DNA of 64,000 nt, taken from the NCBI GenBank assembly GCA_023101885.1, contig JALPQD010000053.1, forward strand, positions 8,398,979 through 8,462,978, given 5' to 3'. Positions 45,101-56,499 of the stretch are shown here, piece after piece. The position numbers were made by a program, and so were the translations under genes. The stretch is from Typhlomys cinereus (lineage: Eukaryota; Chordata; Mammalia; Rodentia; Platacanthomyidae). Under the pieces are notes generated by a model. That model saw nothing but the letters and a program-made list of their open reading frames with translations, did not search any database and was not told where the DNA came from. Numbering within the stretch: position 1 is the stretch's first letter; each line of letters starts with the position of its first letter.

Positions 45101-45620
45101 AGACATAAACACTTAAGTCTTGGAGTATATCTATCATCTACTTGTCTACTTATAGCTTAGCAGGTGAATTCCAAATCCCCATGCAGCAATTTCTTTCCAC
45201 AGTTAGGGACAAATGATATGAGCTGGAGTCATTTTAACTCTGCCTGCACCCCACCATGGTCCTTGCACTGCACAAAGACCCTGATTCAGTGATTGGGCCT
45301 GAGCTTTGCAGTGGACAAAAATCAGAAGGCTTTTCTTTTCCCCCTTTTCTCCTTCCCCCCACTTATTTTCCACCAATGTAATGAAATTTGCAGACATGGA
45401 AAGGAAACTGAGTTATTTATAGGCGAGGGAGGAATGTGAGCACTAATTGTGCTTAGTCTATTCCTGAGTGTGTAACCTGTTTGCTATTAAATTTTACAAT
45501 CTTTCAGCAATATACACTTTTCTTTTTAAAGGACAGAACTTCATAAATCTGACAAAGAAAAGCCAGAGTAAATTATTCTAAGGGTTTGGATCTTCTAATC
45601 AAATTCAGGTTTAAAATTAA
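45101..45620. other. Single-copy-looking DNA
   Basis: No feature recognised. Confidence 0.35.
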
Positions 45621-45624
45621 AATG

Positions 45625-45700
45625 CGTGCGTGCACGCACGCGCGCACACACACACACACACCACACTTGCGCACACATGTGGTTACACGCGCGCAGGACT
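45625..45700. repeat. Alternating purine-pyrimidine tract (GC/GT/CA)
   Basis: GCGTGCGTGCACGCACGCGC followed by (CA)n and later ACACGCGCGC. This is a strong Z-DNA-type composition and partly palindromic. Confidence 0.9.
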
Positions 45701-45704
45701 AACC

Positions 45705-46730
45705 TCTCTTGTCACCTATATTTCACCCCTTTTATTAGTTTATTTGTTTTTCTGACATGTGAGTTTTGATGTGGATGCTCATAAATGGCTCAATTTTTTC
45801 ACTGGTAGGTAGTTATCATGTCTGTGAGCACATTCATGGATGGGTCAGATGAGAAGTCATTGAATCAAGTGTCTGAAGATGGAGCGGCCACCTTGACCAC
45901 TGAATCCAACATTTTGACAATCTATTAGTGAAGATAGCTCCTAGTATAAAATCATGCTGTGCAGAAAATTGTCATGAGAAATAAATTCATTCCCTGGGTT
46001 CCCCCACCTTACTTATTGATTTGTCAGGAGTTAATCTTGGGAGTCTGCTTATGGGAAACTAAATACTTGTTAGGCGTAACCGTACCTAGTGAACTTTCCA
46101 TGGTAAGAATTATTTCCTGTTTAGTGTTTACTTTAGTTTAGTGTGTGACCATCCAGGTTCCAAGGAATCAAAAGTTACTTAAATCACTTTAAGAAAAGCC
46201 TGGCTTATTAAAAGACAATAATGCCTTGCAGTTCACAAGTGGAAAACCACCAGTTGACCAGGCACCAAGAGAGGGGGTTTTGTGGAGTCTCTGACACAAG
46301 GTGCCTTTTCTCTTTTCTGTTTTTTTTGCATGATTCACCTTCTGTACCCGGAGATCCACCAGTGTGTGCTTCACCTCATTCCTACCTAGCCTTCATGCTC
46401 TTTCCTTGATCACATTATCTTTTGTTTCCTCCCAGCCGTGGTACACTGCGATGTCAAGTTTCCGCCCAACACAGGTTGGCTATACTTTCTCTTGCTGGGT
46501 TTTCTCAGTCATTCAGCAATTTGACTTGATATTCTTGAGAAAGGTAGTCTGATAGGTGTAGCTTATAGCTTCCTATGCCATCCAAGCTATGGTGGAGGAG
46601 GTTGGTCACTTGTGAATTTCAAGTCAGATACTGATTGCTTTCAATCATCTATGGCCCAGAGTGGAGGGAACAGGGTTTCTGATTTCGTGGGCCATTTGTG
46701 CAGTTGTCGGACTTTGTTACCGTTCTTTCA
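45705..46730. other. Single-copy-looking block
   Basis: No repeat or exon recognised; frames near 60 codons only. Confidence 0.35.
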
Positions 46731-46734
46731 TAGC

Positions 46735-47080
46735 CCTTGCTGATTAAATACCTGATCCAAATATTTAGGAGACGATGGGGTTTGATTATCACAGTTCCAT
46801 GATGGTGGGAGAGTCATGCCACATCAGGAGCCTAGGACACTCTTCACATTACATCCACAGCAAGTGCAGATGCAAGGACGAACGAAGGCTCCATACTTGC
46901 TTTCTTGCCTGGCTGTCTGTCAGTGCTTAAGTCACTGTCTCCGTCTTTAACTGCTCAGGCACTTATCCTACCCATTTGGACCGAGTCTTCCCGCCTCAAT
47001 TGAAGGTATCAAACAGTCTCCTGCACACTTGTCCATAGGTTTCCTCTCACGAGAAAATTCTTCATAGTTATGTCCAGAAC
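46735..47080 (-). mobile_element. LTR-like element, weak
   Basis: 'atcacagttccatgatggtgggagag', 'ggcacttatcctacccat', 'attgaaggtatcaaacag', 'ataggtttcctctcacgagaa' suggest an LTR in reverse orientation. Family not assigned. Confidence 0.3.
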
Positions 47081-47084
47081 CTTA

Positions 47085-47284
47085 CTTGCTAGATGAGACT
47101 AATCACAGAACTGTTGACAATGCACTGCTCTGTAGCATGCCACGATGGATGCTCAGACAACAGAGGACAGCTAATCTTGGGAAGTCAGTTCTCTACTTCT
47201 ATCATGAGGGTTTCTGGTGATCAAACTCAGATCCTTGGGTTTGTGGGCAAGTGCCTTACTCGCTTGTCTATCTCGCCAGGCCCC
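47085..47284 (-). mobile_element. B3-like SINE
   Basis: 'gtttctggtgatcaaactcag', 'gggcaagtgccttactcgcttgtctatctcgccaggcccc' is a reverse B3 head. Confidence 0.55.
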
Positions 47285-47390
47285 AGCACTATACGTTTCT
47301 GTGTTTGAAATATTAGAGTTTAATATGACCATGTTATAACACAGTTTGTAATCATAAACTTTCTAAGAATCTTAAAGATAATTCAGGATG

Positions 47391-47391
<1 letters not shown>

Positions 47392-47432
<41 letters not shown>

Positions 47433-47490
47433 GTGTGTGCCTATGAAGGCCCAATGATGACTCTGGGAATCATCATGGAACAAGCTAATT
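47392..47490 (-). mobile_element. SINE-2, 3' part only
   Basis: (TG)n at 47393-47429, then 'gtgcctatgaaggccc' and 'actctgggaatcatcatgg', the SINE-2 body. The head is missing. Confidence 0.6.
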
Positions 47491-47639
47491 AGCTATGCAA
47501 AATCATGAACGTCACTATGATCAAATGCAACACAGCTAAATGACAAACAATATCAGAAGGGAAAGCTTTTTTTTTCCCTCTGATGTAAAACGTAAGCTGC
47601 ATTTGTTCACAAAAGTTAAAGGACAACTTGTAGGAGTCT

Positions 47640-47735
47640 GTTCTCACCTTCCACCATGTGGATTCCAAAGATTGAAATCACGTGGTTAGGCGAGCACCTT
47701 TATTGGCTGAGTCATCGCGATGGCACAATTGACAG
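47640..47735 (-). mobile_element. B2/B3 SINE fragment
   Basis: 'ccaccatgtggattccaaagattgaa', 'cacctttattggctgagtcatcgcgatggc' is the reverse of a B2/B3 head. Confidence 0.45.
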
Positions 47736-47739
47736 TCAT

Positions 47740-48440
47740 GTTTTCAGCCAAGAAAGCAAGATAAAGATGCTGAAGGCAGAAAAGTCATTCCAAAAGAAAT
47801 TTAAGGATAATAATAACAAAATTTAAAAATTGTTTCTTACTGCAGTGTGAACAACATTGATTGACTGATTTCCCTGTAAGACCCTAAATGTACGATTGGC
47901 AATGTTTTGCATTAATGCTTAATAGGGATTTGGAGATGTACAGTGGAGAGTGGAGGGAAAGTGAAGATTCTGTTTTCATTGTTTGCAGGCCAAAGATCGC
48001 TCTGTAGCCCTTCGGCTAAACAAGAATGAGTCCCCACTTATTAGGTAGAACATGCAGCATCTGACTGTCATACTTAAGGGATAATCTCTATATAATGCCC
48101 AATATAATCACAAAGGATTATAACTAGGAGGGCGGGGGAAAGAAGATCCCAAGAGAATGGAGACAAAGGAACACAGTTTAATGGATAAATTAGGCCACTG
48201 TCAAGATTGGCCTGTAAGTGGCGAGATATCGGATACTGTCCACTCTCACTTTCCTTCTGTTCACATGTGTTTGGATGGGCTTGAAGTGCTGGCGTGTCAC
48301 CCATCCTGGAGAGTAGGGGTTGATCGTTAGCTGGTAGCTGGTTGGTAACTGGAGACTGACCGACTCACTATTGTGATCTATTGATATTCCTATTCTTCCT
48401 GCTCCTTTAAGCCTCTTCTTATATAAAGACTTTTTAAAGC
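47740..48440. other. Single-copy-looking DNA
   Basis: No feature recognised. A 76-codon minus frame has no domain. Confidence 0.35.
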
Positions 48441-48444
48441 AGTT

Positions 48445-49130
48445 TTTATCTTTGGATAGGAGAGGACCTCAACACCTAGACAGGGTGCAGCCTTTGCAGT
48501 GCAAGAACAGTGAAACTGAAAACAATAGCCAACCATAATGCAGAATACCTACTACCTTATAATGTTCACCTGGAAGTAGGCCAGCCAAATTCCTCCCCAT
48601 CCTAAATCTCAGGGAACCTTTTAGACAAGGGGGTGGTAAGAACCTAAAGATGGCGAGGTCCGTAGCTAGACAAGACACTCCAGTCAAGACAGGCCTGTGG
48701 CAACCAGGAACTCACTGCAATGAGATTTGACCTTACTAGATCTGCACAATGGCTGACATGTCAATATACCCCCACAGATTAGCAAGGATATCAGAGGAGA
48801 TGGTTTCAGGTAGTAGGATATTTAAGAGCAAGGGGTTGGATAGGTGTAGGGAGTGTCCATATTAGTGGGTGGTCCAAGGAAGGGCCCCTTTTCTGCCCCA
48901 GAGGCCTGAACCCCCACTGGAGTAGATGATTCAGAGGGAATCCTGGTGCCAATATAACATGATGGACAGGAGGGTGGGAGGGATCAGGATGGACACCCCA
49001 AGAGAAGGGAGGAAGGAAGTGGGGAAGGAAAGGCAGAGAAAAAGAAGAAAGAGAGGGAGGACGAAGGGGGAAAAGAAGGTGGCAAGGATACATACTCATT
49101 GAGCTTGCATAGCTAGGAAAAATGAAAAAA
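48445..49130 (+). mobile_element. LINE-1 3' end, longer
   Basis: 'gtggcaaccaggaactcactgcaatgag', 'ctagatctgcacaatggctgacatgtcaatatacc' align with 61610-61690. Purine-rich tract at 49005-49090 precedes the A-rich end. Frames inside it are not genes. Confidence 0.6.
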
Positions 49131-49500
49131 ATGTCTTTGAGAAATCAAGCAGACTCCACATGGCCATGTGGGTGGAGCCTCCAAGAAGGTAAATCAAGAT
49201 GTATGAACTAGGACATTGGGGTATGCTGAAGAAGGGCCACAGAACTGATACAGATGAGCTGCACGCTTACATTCACTTCACTTCCTCACCCATTGAGTGA
49301 AGCATTTCCTTCTTACTGGGCGCCTTCGAGTGGTCGTTTTGGTGTTCTGATTGCCGTTTTCCTGCAAAAACTAAATAGAAAGGAAATAGAGTGTATGAGT
49401 CCAGGCTGGGTTTGCAGCGCTTTCCTCTCCTGTGTGACATCCCGAATTCTATTCCCAGAATCCAAAATAAAAGAATTGGAGTTCCAAAAAAGAAGATAAA
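49131..49500. other. Single-copy-looking DNA
   Basis: Frames near 80 codons on both strands (49254-49506) without domains. Confidence 0.35.
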
Positions 49501-49539
49501 ATTCAAAAGAAAAGTAGCCGACCTTGCTTCTCTTTAAGA

Positions 49540-49830
49540 TGGGACTTGGGGTCTGAGCGCCGGCTGGCGTCTCTGTGCTCTGCTAAAGGCCAAGCACACG
49601 CAACAACCGAGGCGCTCGATCCTCCTGACTTCAGTTTTGCTGTGACTGCATTAAGCTTGTTGGAGCCTGAAGCAACGTGCGACTGGGAGGCTGCGAGCAG
49701 CCAGCAGCTGCTCTTCTGTGGCCTGGGGTGTACTGACTGAACCTCCCTCTGCAGACTCCCTCTGAGCCAAGGCTGGCTGCCACCCCAAATTTCTCTTTCA
49801 GGTGTGGCATTGCAGAGACCCATTATTACT
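49540..49830. other. Small CpG-rich, repeat-free block
   Basis: About nine CpGs fall in 49555-49695 (GAGCGCCGG, GGCGTC, GGCGCTCG, ACGTGCG and others) in an otherwise CpG-poor window. Open frames exist on both strands (64 codons plus at 49546, 106 codons minus ending at 49503), but no known domain. It could be a first exon or promoter of a non-coding RNA, or chance. Confidence 0.3.
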
Positions 49831-49894
49831 GTTGTTGTTTTTGTGTTTTATGAGAACACAAAATAGTTCCCAGCTAATTTTCTCCTTTTTTTGG

Positions 49895-50108
49895 GGTGGG
49901 GGAGACAATGTCTCATGTAGCCTAGGTGACTTCAAACTTGCTATGTAACAGAACATGACCTTGAACTTCTGATCCTTCTCATTTCCTCTCCTGAGTGCTA
50001 GGATTGCAGGTTTATGCAGTGTTGGGGATGGAACTCAGGACTTGGTGTATTCTGGCCAATCTCCCTTACCAGCTAACCTACATCCTCAGACCTCCGAGCA
50101 GATTTTAT
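49895..50108 (-). mobile_element. B4-like SINE (B1 part plus ID-like part)
   Basis: 'gagacaatgtctcatgtagcctagg', 'gaccttgaacttctgatccttctc', 'tgctaggattgcagg' (B1 part), then 'ttggggatggaactcaggacttggtg', 'accagctaacctacatcctcag' (ID-like part), in reverse B4 order. Confidence 0.65.
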
Positions 50109-50109
50109 T

Positions 50110-50650
50110 TTATATCATGAAAGTACACCGTTTCCCTAACGATCTTACTCTTTCTTGGGTGTAGACTCCAACGTCAACATAAGCGGCAACAACAACATAG
50201 CTTTCTGTAGCCTTTTCTTTCATGATTACTTGGTCATTATGCATGAATATTCAGCCCTGAATCTTAAGAACGGAGTTCTTTCTGTTGTTTAAGCTGAAAA
50301 AGTTACTCAGAAAAGACAGAACTTGGATTGGAAATTAGACATCTTGATTTCTGTCCATATGATCCATTCTATCTTTCCACGTGAGGGAGAAGTATAAAAT
50401 TTATTCCTCTAGTTAGCAGTAATTTCTCCCAAATGAATTTTTGAAGCCATCAAAGATTACTACTGTGACTTCTTCATCTCTAGCCTCTTGACTAATTGCC
50501 CAGGTTCCTTCCTTGCATGCCTTCTTCCTGCTCCCAGTGTGTTTGGTGGACACAGTAACTACAGTTATGAAAAAGGTAATATGAGGTTATATCCTTGTCT
50601 CATTTCTTAATTTTTATTCATTTTCCAGCCATGTAGCTTTTTCCTCCAAT
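50110..50650. other. Single-copy-looking DNA
   Basis: No feature recognised. Confidence 0.35.
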
Positions 50651-50659
50651 CCTTAAATG

Positions 50660-50820
50660 CATCATGGATCTTCTTGCTGTAGGATCATTGCACATTTCTT
50701 TCCAGTGCCTATGAATGTTTTTCTTGGTAGACTCCAAAAGTTGCTTAACTGCTTCTTATCCTTCAGATATCAGCTCATACTTACTCTTCTCCCTAAATCC
50801 ACATAACATCTCTAAGTCTC
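50660..50820. mobile_element. L2-like fragment
   Basis: 'tttccagtgcctatgaatg', 'aactgcttcttatccttcagatatcagctcatacttactctt' follow the widespread L2 3' end pattern ('ctcatccttcaggtctcagctc'). Confidence 0.45.
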
Positions 50821-50837
50821 CTGCGTGAACTAGAGTT

Positions 50838-51208
50838 GTGATAGTTGATCTCAATTGTCAGTTGATGAGATCGAGTATAACTTGGGGAGTAGACCTCAGG
50901 GCTTATCTGTGAGGAACTAATTTGATCAGTATGAAGTGGGAAGACTTGTCCACTGTGGGTGAACCAGTCTCTCATCCAGGGCCCTAGACTGTAAAAAGAG
51001 AATGTGAGCAGAACGCTCAGAGTTCATTGCTTTTTTTCTTCCTGACTATAGGTATAATGCAATCAGCTGCTTTGAGCTTCTGCTTTCTTGACTTTCCTAC
51101 CTTATGGGATTATACCTTGGTCTGTGAGCCCAAATCAACCCTTCCTTTCTGAAGTTGCCCTGGTCTTTGTATTTTATCAGAACAGCAGACAAGAAACTAA
51201 TGCATGAC
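50838..51208 (+). mobile_element. LTR-like element, family C, near complete
   Basis: Starts TGTGATAGTTGATCTCAATTG and ends AACTAATGCATGACA. 'cttgtccactgtgggtg', 'gcaatcagctgctttgagcttctgc', 'ctgtgagcccaaatcaaccc' (variant of 'ccaaataaaccc') inside. Recurs at 10062 and 22508. Confidence 0.6.
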
Positions 51209-51823
51209 AATCTGTCATTTCTGTGTGAACCTGTGGTTACTCCAATGATAGTAATTTCCCCCTTAATGATAAAAAGAATCTGTTTCAGACATTCTTGTGC
51301 TTTTGCGGGATGACCGAAAGGAGTTGATGAGCTCTATTGGAGGAGCTCATGGCCAAGCTAACAGGTGCTAAATTCAACATCAATAGTAAAAATCTCAGTG
51401 AAGAAAAAGAACAAAATTAATTTAGGAGGGTTATCAATGGAAAGTCAGTTACAGGTTTGGCTTGAGGGAACTAGCTAAAGGACAGAAAATGTATTTCATA
51501 TAAATTTGGTTCTGAATTCCATCAAAGAAACACTGATGCTCAGTTACAATAAGATGGCATCATGAGAAGAGCTCTGGTCATTGATTGCCAAGTAAATAGG
51601 GCATTTGCCATGTCCAAAGTGCAAGTGGATCCTTAGGTGACTGGCACCTTTTGGACCTAGGAGAGGCCCTAGTCCATGCCTGTAACTGGGCACGGCTGAG
51701 AACGGATGCTCCTATGAGGAACTCTGAGTGGTTTTGCATCACAAACCATGGCTGAAGGTGTGTATGTGAAGGAAAAAGAATTGAAAGACATTGAGGGATA
51801 GGTACAGCATGAAAACATCAGAT
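51209..51823. other. Single-copy-looking DNA
   Basis: No feature recognised before the double SINE. Confidence 0.35.
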
Positions 51824-51838
51824 GAAAAGGACTCTGTC

Positions 51839-52141
51839 GGGCTGGAGAGGTGGCTCAGAGGTTAAGTCTCTGCCTTGCAGGCGGAGGGTCCTGAGTTCAG
51901 ATCCCAGACCCCACGTATAGACGCCAGGCGGAAGCGGGGGCGGTCTGCGCTTCTGGTCCTGGTAGGGCGGAGCCTGTGAATCCCGGGGCAGAAGGAGGTG
52001 GAGGCGTCCATGGTGGTTCGCGAATTCGTCCGTGGTTCTACACATACACAGACACACACACACACAGACACACACGCGTGCGCGCACATACACACGCACA
52101 TGCACACAGTTGAATAAATAATAATAATAATAAAAAAAAAA
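51839..52141 (+). mobile_element. SINE-1, complete, inserted in the TSD of a SINE-2
   Basis: Flanks gaaaaggactctgtc at 51824-51838 and 52142-52156 are identical. Head GGGCTGGAGAGGTGGCTCAG with A-box-like TGGCTCAGAGGTTAAG and B-box-like GGTCCTGAGTTCAGATCC, then the CpG-rich body with GAATTCGTCCGTGGTTCTAC, CA/CG tail, AGTTGAATAAATAAT. This is the best plus-strand reference copy of the family. Apparent 95-98 codon minus frames are not genes. Confidence 0.95.
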
Positions 52142-52157
52142 GAAAAGGACTCTGTCA

Positions 52158-52351
52158 CGGGCTAGAGAGATGGCTCAGGGGTTAAGACACTGTCTTGCAA
52201 ACAGAAGGTCCTGAGTTCAGATCCCAGGTCCCATGTAAAAATGCCAGGTGGAGGAAACGGCAAGAGCAAAGCAAGAAGGAGGTAGAAGCAATCCAGGATG
52301 ATTCCTGAAGTCACCCTTGGATTCCTCCACAAGGACACACGGTGCCCTTGG

Positions 52352-52404
<53 letters not shown>

Positions 52405-52423
52405 GTACATAAAATGTTTTTAA
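52158..52423 (+). mobile_element. SINE-2, complete, same target site
   Basis: Flanks aaaaggactctgtca at 52143-52157 and 52424-52438. Head GGGCTAGAGAGATGGCTCAGGGGTTAAG, 'cccatgtaaaaatgccaggtgg', 'caatccaggatgattcctg', 'aagtcacccttgg', (CA)n tail at 52354-52401. It went in before the SINE-1, which then used its left TSD. Confidence 0.95.
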
Positions 52424-52439
52424 AAAAGGACTCTGTCAT

Positions 52440-55390
52440 AAAAAGAAGGAAAGAACTGGCAAAAAGGTGGCAAGTGAAGAGAACAGAGCTCACAGCTTAG
52501 AGGAGGAGGGACTTTTTAAAACAGAGGGTGTGGTAAAGAAGGAGCAGAACAGACAACTGCTCTGAGATTTATTTAGCATGAGGTCATGGATGACCTTGGA
52601 GAGAAGAGCGTTAGAACCAGAAAAGCAGGGTGCTAAGAGGGGTTTCTGAGAAAGTGCGAAAGTCGGAACGATATGCCTGGGTTGAAAGATCTTTAAATCT
52701 TTCAACTGTTGAAGAACATTGCCAAGGGCAAAAACCTTGCCTGCCATGGAGATATTGGACAAATTGTTCCTTCTCTTTTCCAGATTGCTGTTCTCAGAAA
52801 GCCCAGGGCAATCAGTTCTCAGCCAGAAGTGCTGAGGGTCAGGGCCGAGATAGACATCTTGGGAGACGAGGGATCCTGCTGTTGTGCGCTAATACTCCTG
52901 GCAGCACGGCTGGGCAGGATTCCATCCCTCAGGATGGTCCTCCTTAGCTTGACCTGCTGCCATTGCTGCTAGCTTCTCATTTTCCAGAGTACTAAATCTA
53001 TCATGAAGTATTCAAACTGGTGGTTGGAGAAATTATCTAATTAATGAACTTCGTTTGGTGTGAATTTGAAGGAGAATAATTCTCAGCTTTGAGCATTGGA
53101 TGAGTGGACCTCGTGCTGGTACCAGGATGGAAATCTGAGATCTAAGGAGGGATGGGTTGATTACCGGACACTGGCAAAGGACTGGTGAGAAAGGTAGGGG
53201 CCATGTGAGTCAAGGTGATGTGGGATGTCAGTAACTGCAGTGCGGGTTATTGACAACACAAGCAGGAACCAAGAACTGTGGCCAATAAAGTTGTGCATGA
53301 AAAAGCTACTTGCCAGTCTTTATCAGCAGGTAGCAACATGGGAAATACGTTGCTGAGACAATGGGCAGAAGCTCGTTAGCACCTTTATTCTGGATGCAGC
53401 CCAGGTTTCCATGGCTAATTCTGTTCTAGGTGCAGAGACTGCTCTGTCTCACTCGATAATGTCATCATCCTCCACTCAGGAGAACGGGCTGTGCTTGTTT
53501 TCTTGGATAGATAGTGTATCTTGGGGCTTCTAGCTAAGTAAGTTTTATTTTCTCGAAGTCCCTAGGCTTTGCTCATTAGAATCTTTCTTCTTTGGGGAAC
53601 AACATAACATTAGAAAAAGTTGTGCTCGATAAGTTAGAGTCCTTAAATTATGAGTCTTTAGAGTATCATTTCTTAGACATGTTCTGGCAAGAGTGAGGGA
53701 GTTCCTGTAAATATTATGGGATGCAAGAATTTGGGGGTCTCTCCTTGGGACCCTGTACCTTCTCTGCTGTAGCTCCAGCATCTAGAACAAGACAAACACC
53801 ACACCTTTCTGTTTCGTTGGTGAGCTCTGGAGCTCATTCTTGCGTCTTCTGCTAAATTGGATTTAGCATAAGAATTCAATGTTGAGGCTACCCACGGGCT
53901 ATAATTTGAAATTGCAGGAATCAAGGCATTGCTCCATGGTCTTCTTGGCAGGGCAAATCGTCAACCATTATGGAGCTGCTTATTTCCATTGTGTAAATGT
54001 TCTTCTCTTTCCTCTTTGAGGGAATATGTGTAAGTTGGTCTGTTCTTCACAGAGAGAGCTGAGAATGAGGCATGCTGGGAGCCCTATGAGTGGAATTTAA
54101 GGTCCCTGTGGGAGTGGTTGTGCTATGCCCTACTGGTGAGCCAGGTAACTAGAAGTAAATCTCCAGGGTTCTGGCAGCATATTCTATGTGCCTATTGGTC
54201 TGTAAGACTAGTAACCTCAGGCCAACCTTATTTCTCTTTCAAGTATACAAAGATAAGATTTCTTAAAATTGGCAATAAAATGATGACCTAAATGTTGGTT
54301 ATCTTAGATTTATTAGGTATTAAATACACTCCAGAAAAAAAGGGATTTTTGAATATGCAAAGGGAAAGGGAAACCTGAACCATGTCTCTAATAGTAATAT
54401 GCCATGTTTATTTAATACACAGTAGGTGTCTTTTTTTTATTTGGGATATTATGGCATTAAATACTATATGTTATTTGTTTCCTATAGTGATATTATTTCT
54501 ACAACAATGGAGTCCATTTCTATAGCTGAATTAGCAGAAGTGGAAGATTTGATCAACATGGAGGTAGGAAGTGGAAAGTAAGAATCAAAGTTCAGCTTCT
54601 AGATCGAAGCTATTTTCTTTCCAGTGCAGAATACATCTGGAATAGATAGCTATTTTGCTTAGGAGACAAAAATGCTCCTTGGGATGGTGCTGGGTGTTGG
54701 GGCCTGGGTGTTGCTGAAGTTGTGCATAGACAGAGCTGCAGATGCACATGAGTCTATCGATCCTTTCATCTTATGAAGTGAGGAACCAAGGCGAAGGTGC
54801 GGCAGTGGCAAAGGATGTGGTCCTGTGGGTGTTCTACGGCCTCCAGCAATGGGGGGAAGACGGCATTGGATTAGTTGGCTTAGGTATAGTCTTCTCAGCC
54901 ATTTCAGTTCCTGGATACCTCTTCCCTGAGAATCCTCACCTTCCATGTGGCATATCCGATTTCAAGCCACCAGAGAGCATATGAGAACAGGAAGTCTTTT
55001 AAGATCTAATATTTTGGAAATAAGGTAAGAACGTGGAACTAGAAGTTAGCTAATGCTATTGGGTCTTTGCAGTTCTGGATAAGTGTGCACATACTCAGGA
55101 AGAACCAACATTTGAAATCAAAAGTCTGCATGTGGAAGTTCTCCCCAAGGTGGAAGGGTCCATGATATGAATATTTTTCACCTATTTTATGCAAAGTTGG
55201 AGGTGAGTGAGATGCTACTCCAAGAATATGAGGCCTCAGCTTTTATGATAGTATTTGCAGATATCTAATTGGAACACAGATGAGAACTATCAAAGACAAG
55301 GGAGCACTCAAATGTCAATCAATTAAAATCAAATTAGAGTTCTGATTTAGCTGTTCCTGTCACATGTAAGTACTCAAAATCTAGACGAAG
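52440..55390. other. Long single-copy-looking block
   Basis: Nearly 3 kb without a repeat I recognise. Frames of 80-105 codons (for example 52630-52947 plus, 54659-54946 minus) have no domain, and no splice-site arrangement stands out. It may hold conserved non-coding DNA. Confidence 0.4.
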
Positions 55391-55394
55391 CCAC

Positions 55395-55490
55395 TTACTA
55401 TCATTATATATAAAGCAGAATATTTTCATGAGCATAGAAAATTCCACTGGACAGGCATACTTGAACCTATATAAATATTCATAACTATAG
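55395..55490 (+). repeat. Local duplication, copy 1 (about 95 bp)
   Basis: 'cttactatcattatatataaagcag', 'aatattttcatgagcatagaaaat', 'ccactggacaggcatacttgaacctatataaata' match 56255-56350. Confidence 0.8.
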
Positions 55491-55929
55491 ATGAGGTTTT
55501 ATTCAACAGTATTACTAGAATTTTGAGGGGAAAGTTCCTGCTCTGTCAGTCCTAGCAGTTAGACATGGGCACCTGTCCTGTGGCTTCAGCTGAAGAAGTC
55601 AGTGATGATAGAAATTAGAGAAAGATTTTATCCATGTGGTGCATTGGGAAGAGAATAGATAAAAGGATCCAGTGACTTCAATTTCACCTTCAGGGTACTG
55701 ACAAGAGCCTTAAGTTTAAATATAGCAATAAGATGGGGCAATTTTTATAACTAAGCAGACTTAGTTAATCCGTGACCTGTTTCAGCATCCTCTCAGGTTT
55801 GGTTCTGCAAAGTGGCCTGGATAAAAGTCATTATTACTTGCAAGGGCAAGCTAGGCCTTAAGAGTGACTGTTTTTCCAGCGTGTTATTTCTCCTAGGGAG
55901 ATGTGAACAAGCATCTTTTACCACAGATA

Positions 55930-56230
55930 AGGCCTAAGCCACTAGGCACGGAAATGATTCCATCCAAGTCTAGTATGGAGAACCAGTGAGTTAACTGGGC
56001 TTATTTACATGAGTGCGGTGACCCCCAAATAGTTGCATCACTAAAAAGTCCCACTCCAATAGGGGAAATCGCCTCTCCAAAGATCCATAGGTTTTGTACT
56101 CCCTAACTTTGTACTTCCTACTCTAGTACCTTATAGACCACAAGACCACAAGAATATATGCATTTGTGGCAGAACTACACACAGCTAGAGGCAGAACTGT
56201 GAAGAAGGAACTGGCTGGAGTTGCAGGAGA
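55930..56230. other. Interspersed-repeat-like sequence, unresolved
   Basis: 'accagtgagttaactgggcttatttacatgag' and 'agttgcatcactaaaaagtccc' have the look of a rodent dispersed repeat also faintly seen at 35580. Family not assigned. Confidence 0.3.
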
Positions 56231-56254
56231 GGGGGCATTTAATGATCCTCTGCA

Positions 56255-56350
56255 TCCTTACTATCATTGTATATAAAGGAGAATATTTTCATGAGCACAG
56301 AAAATCCCACTGGACAGGCATACTTGAGCCTGTATAAATATATAATAGTT
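56255..56350 (+). repeat. Local duplication, copy 2
   Basis: Direct copy of 55395-55490 at about 90% identity by eye, 860 bp away. It includes TATAAATA at its right end. Confidence 0.8.
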
Positions 56351-56499
56351 GTAATCACAGCTGATTTGAGGACCTTCTTCCACAACACTCCATTCTTTCC
56401 ATCCCCTCTTGTTGGCTGTTTCCTGAACCTTGGAGGGGTGCTGTAGATATATGCCTGGCTATTTTCTTCTGCTTGTGACTGAAAACTGGACCAAAATTG

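Noticed and set aside
44563..45160. Long frames (up to 183 codons) on both strands
   Set aside because: They are translations of an imperfect CA/TG repeat (His/Thr/Tyr or Cys/Val). No start context, domain or codon bias.
51839..51920. tRNA gene
   Set aside because: The head has A- and B-box-like words but no cloverleaf, and continues into a SINE body with TSDs.
52630..52947. 105-codon plus frame
   Set aside because: No domain, and two frames overlap on the same strand, which argues for chance.
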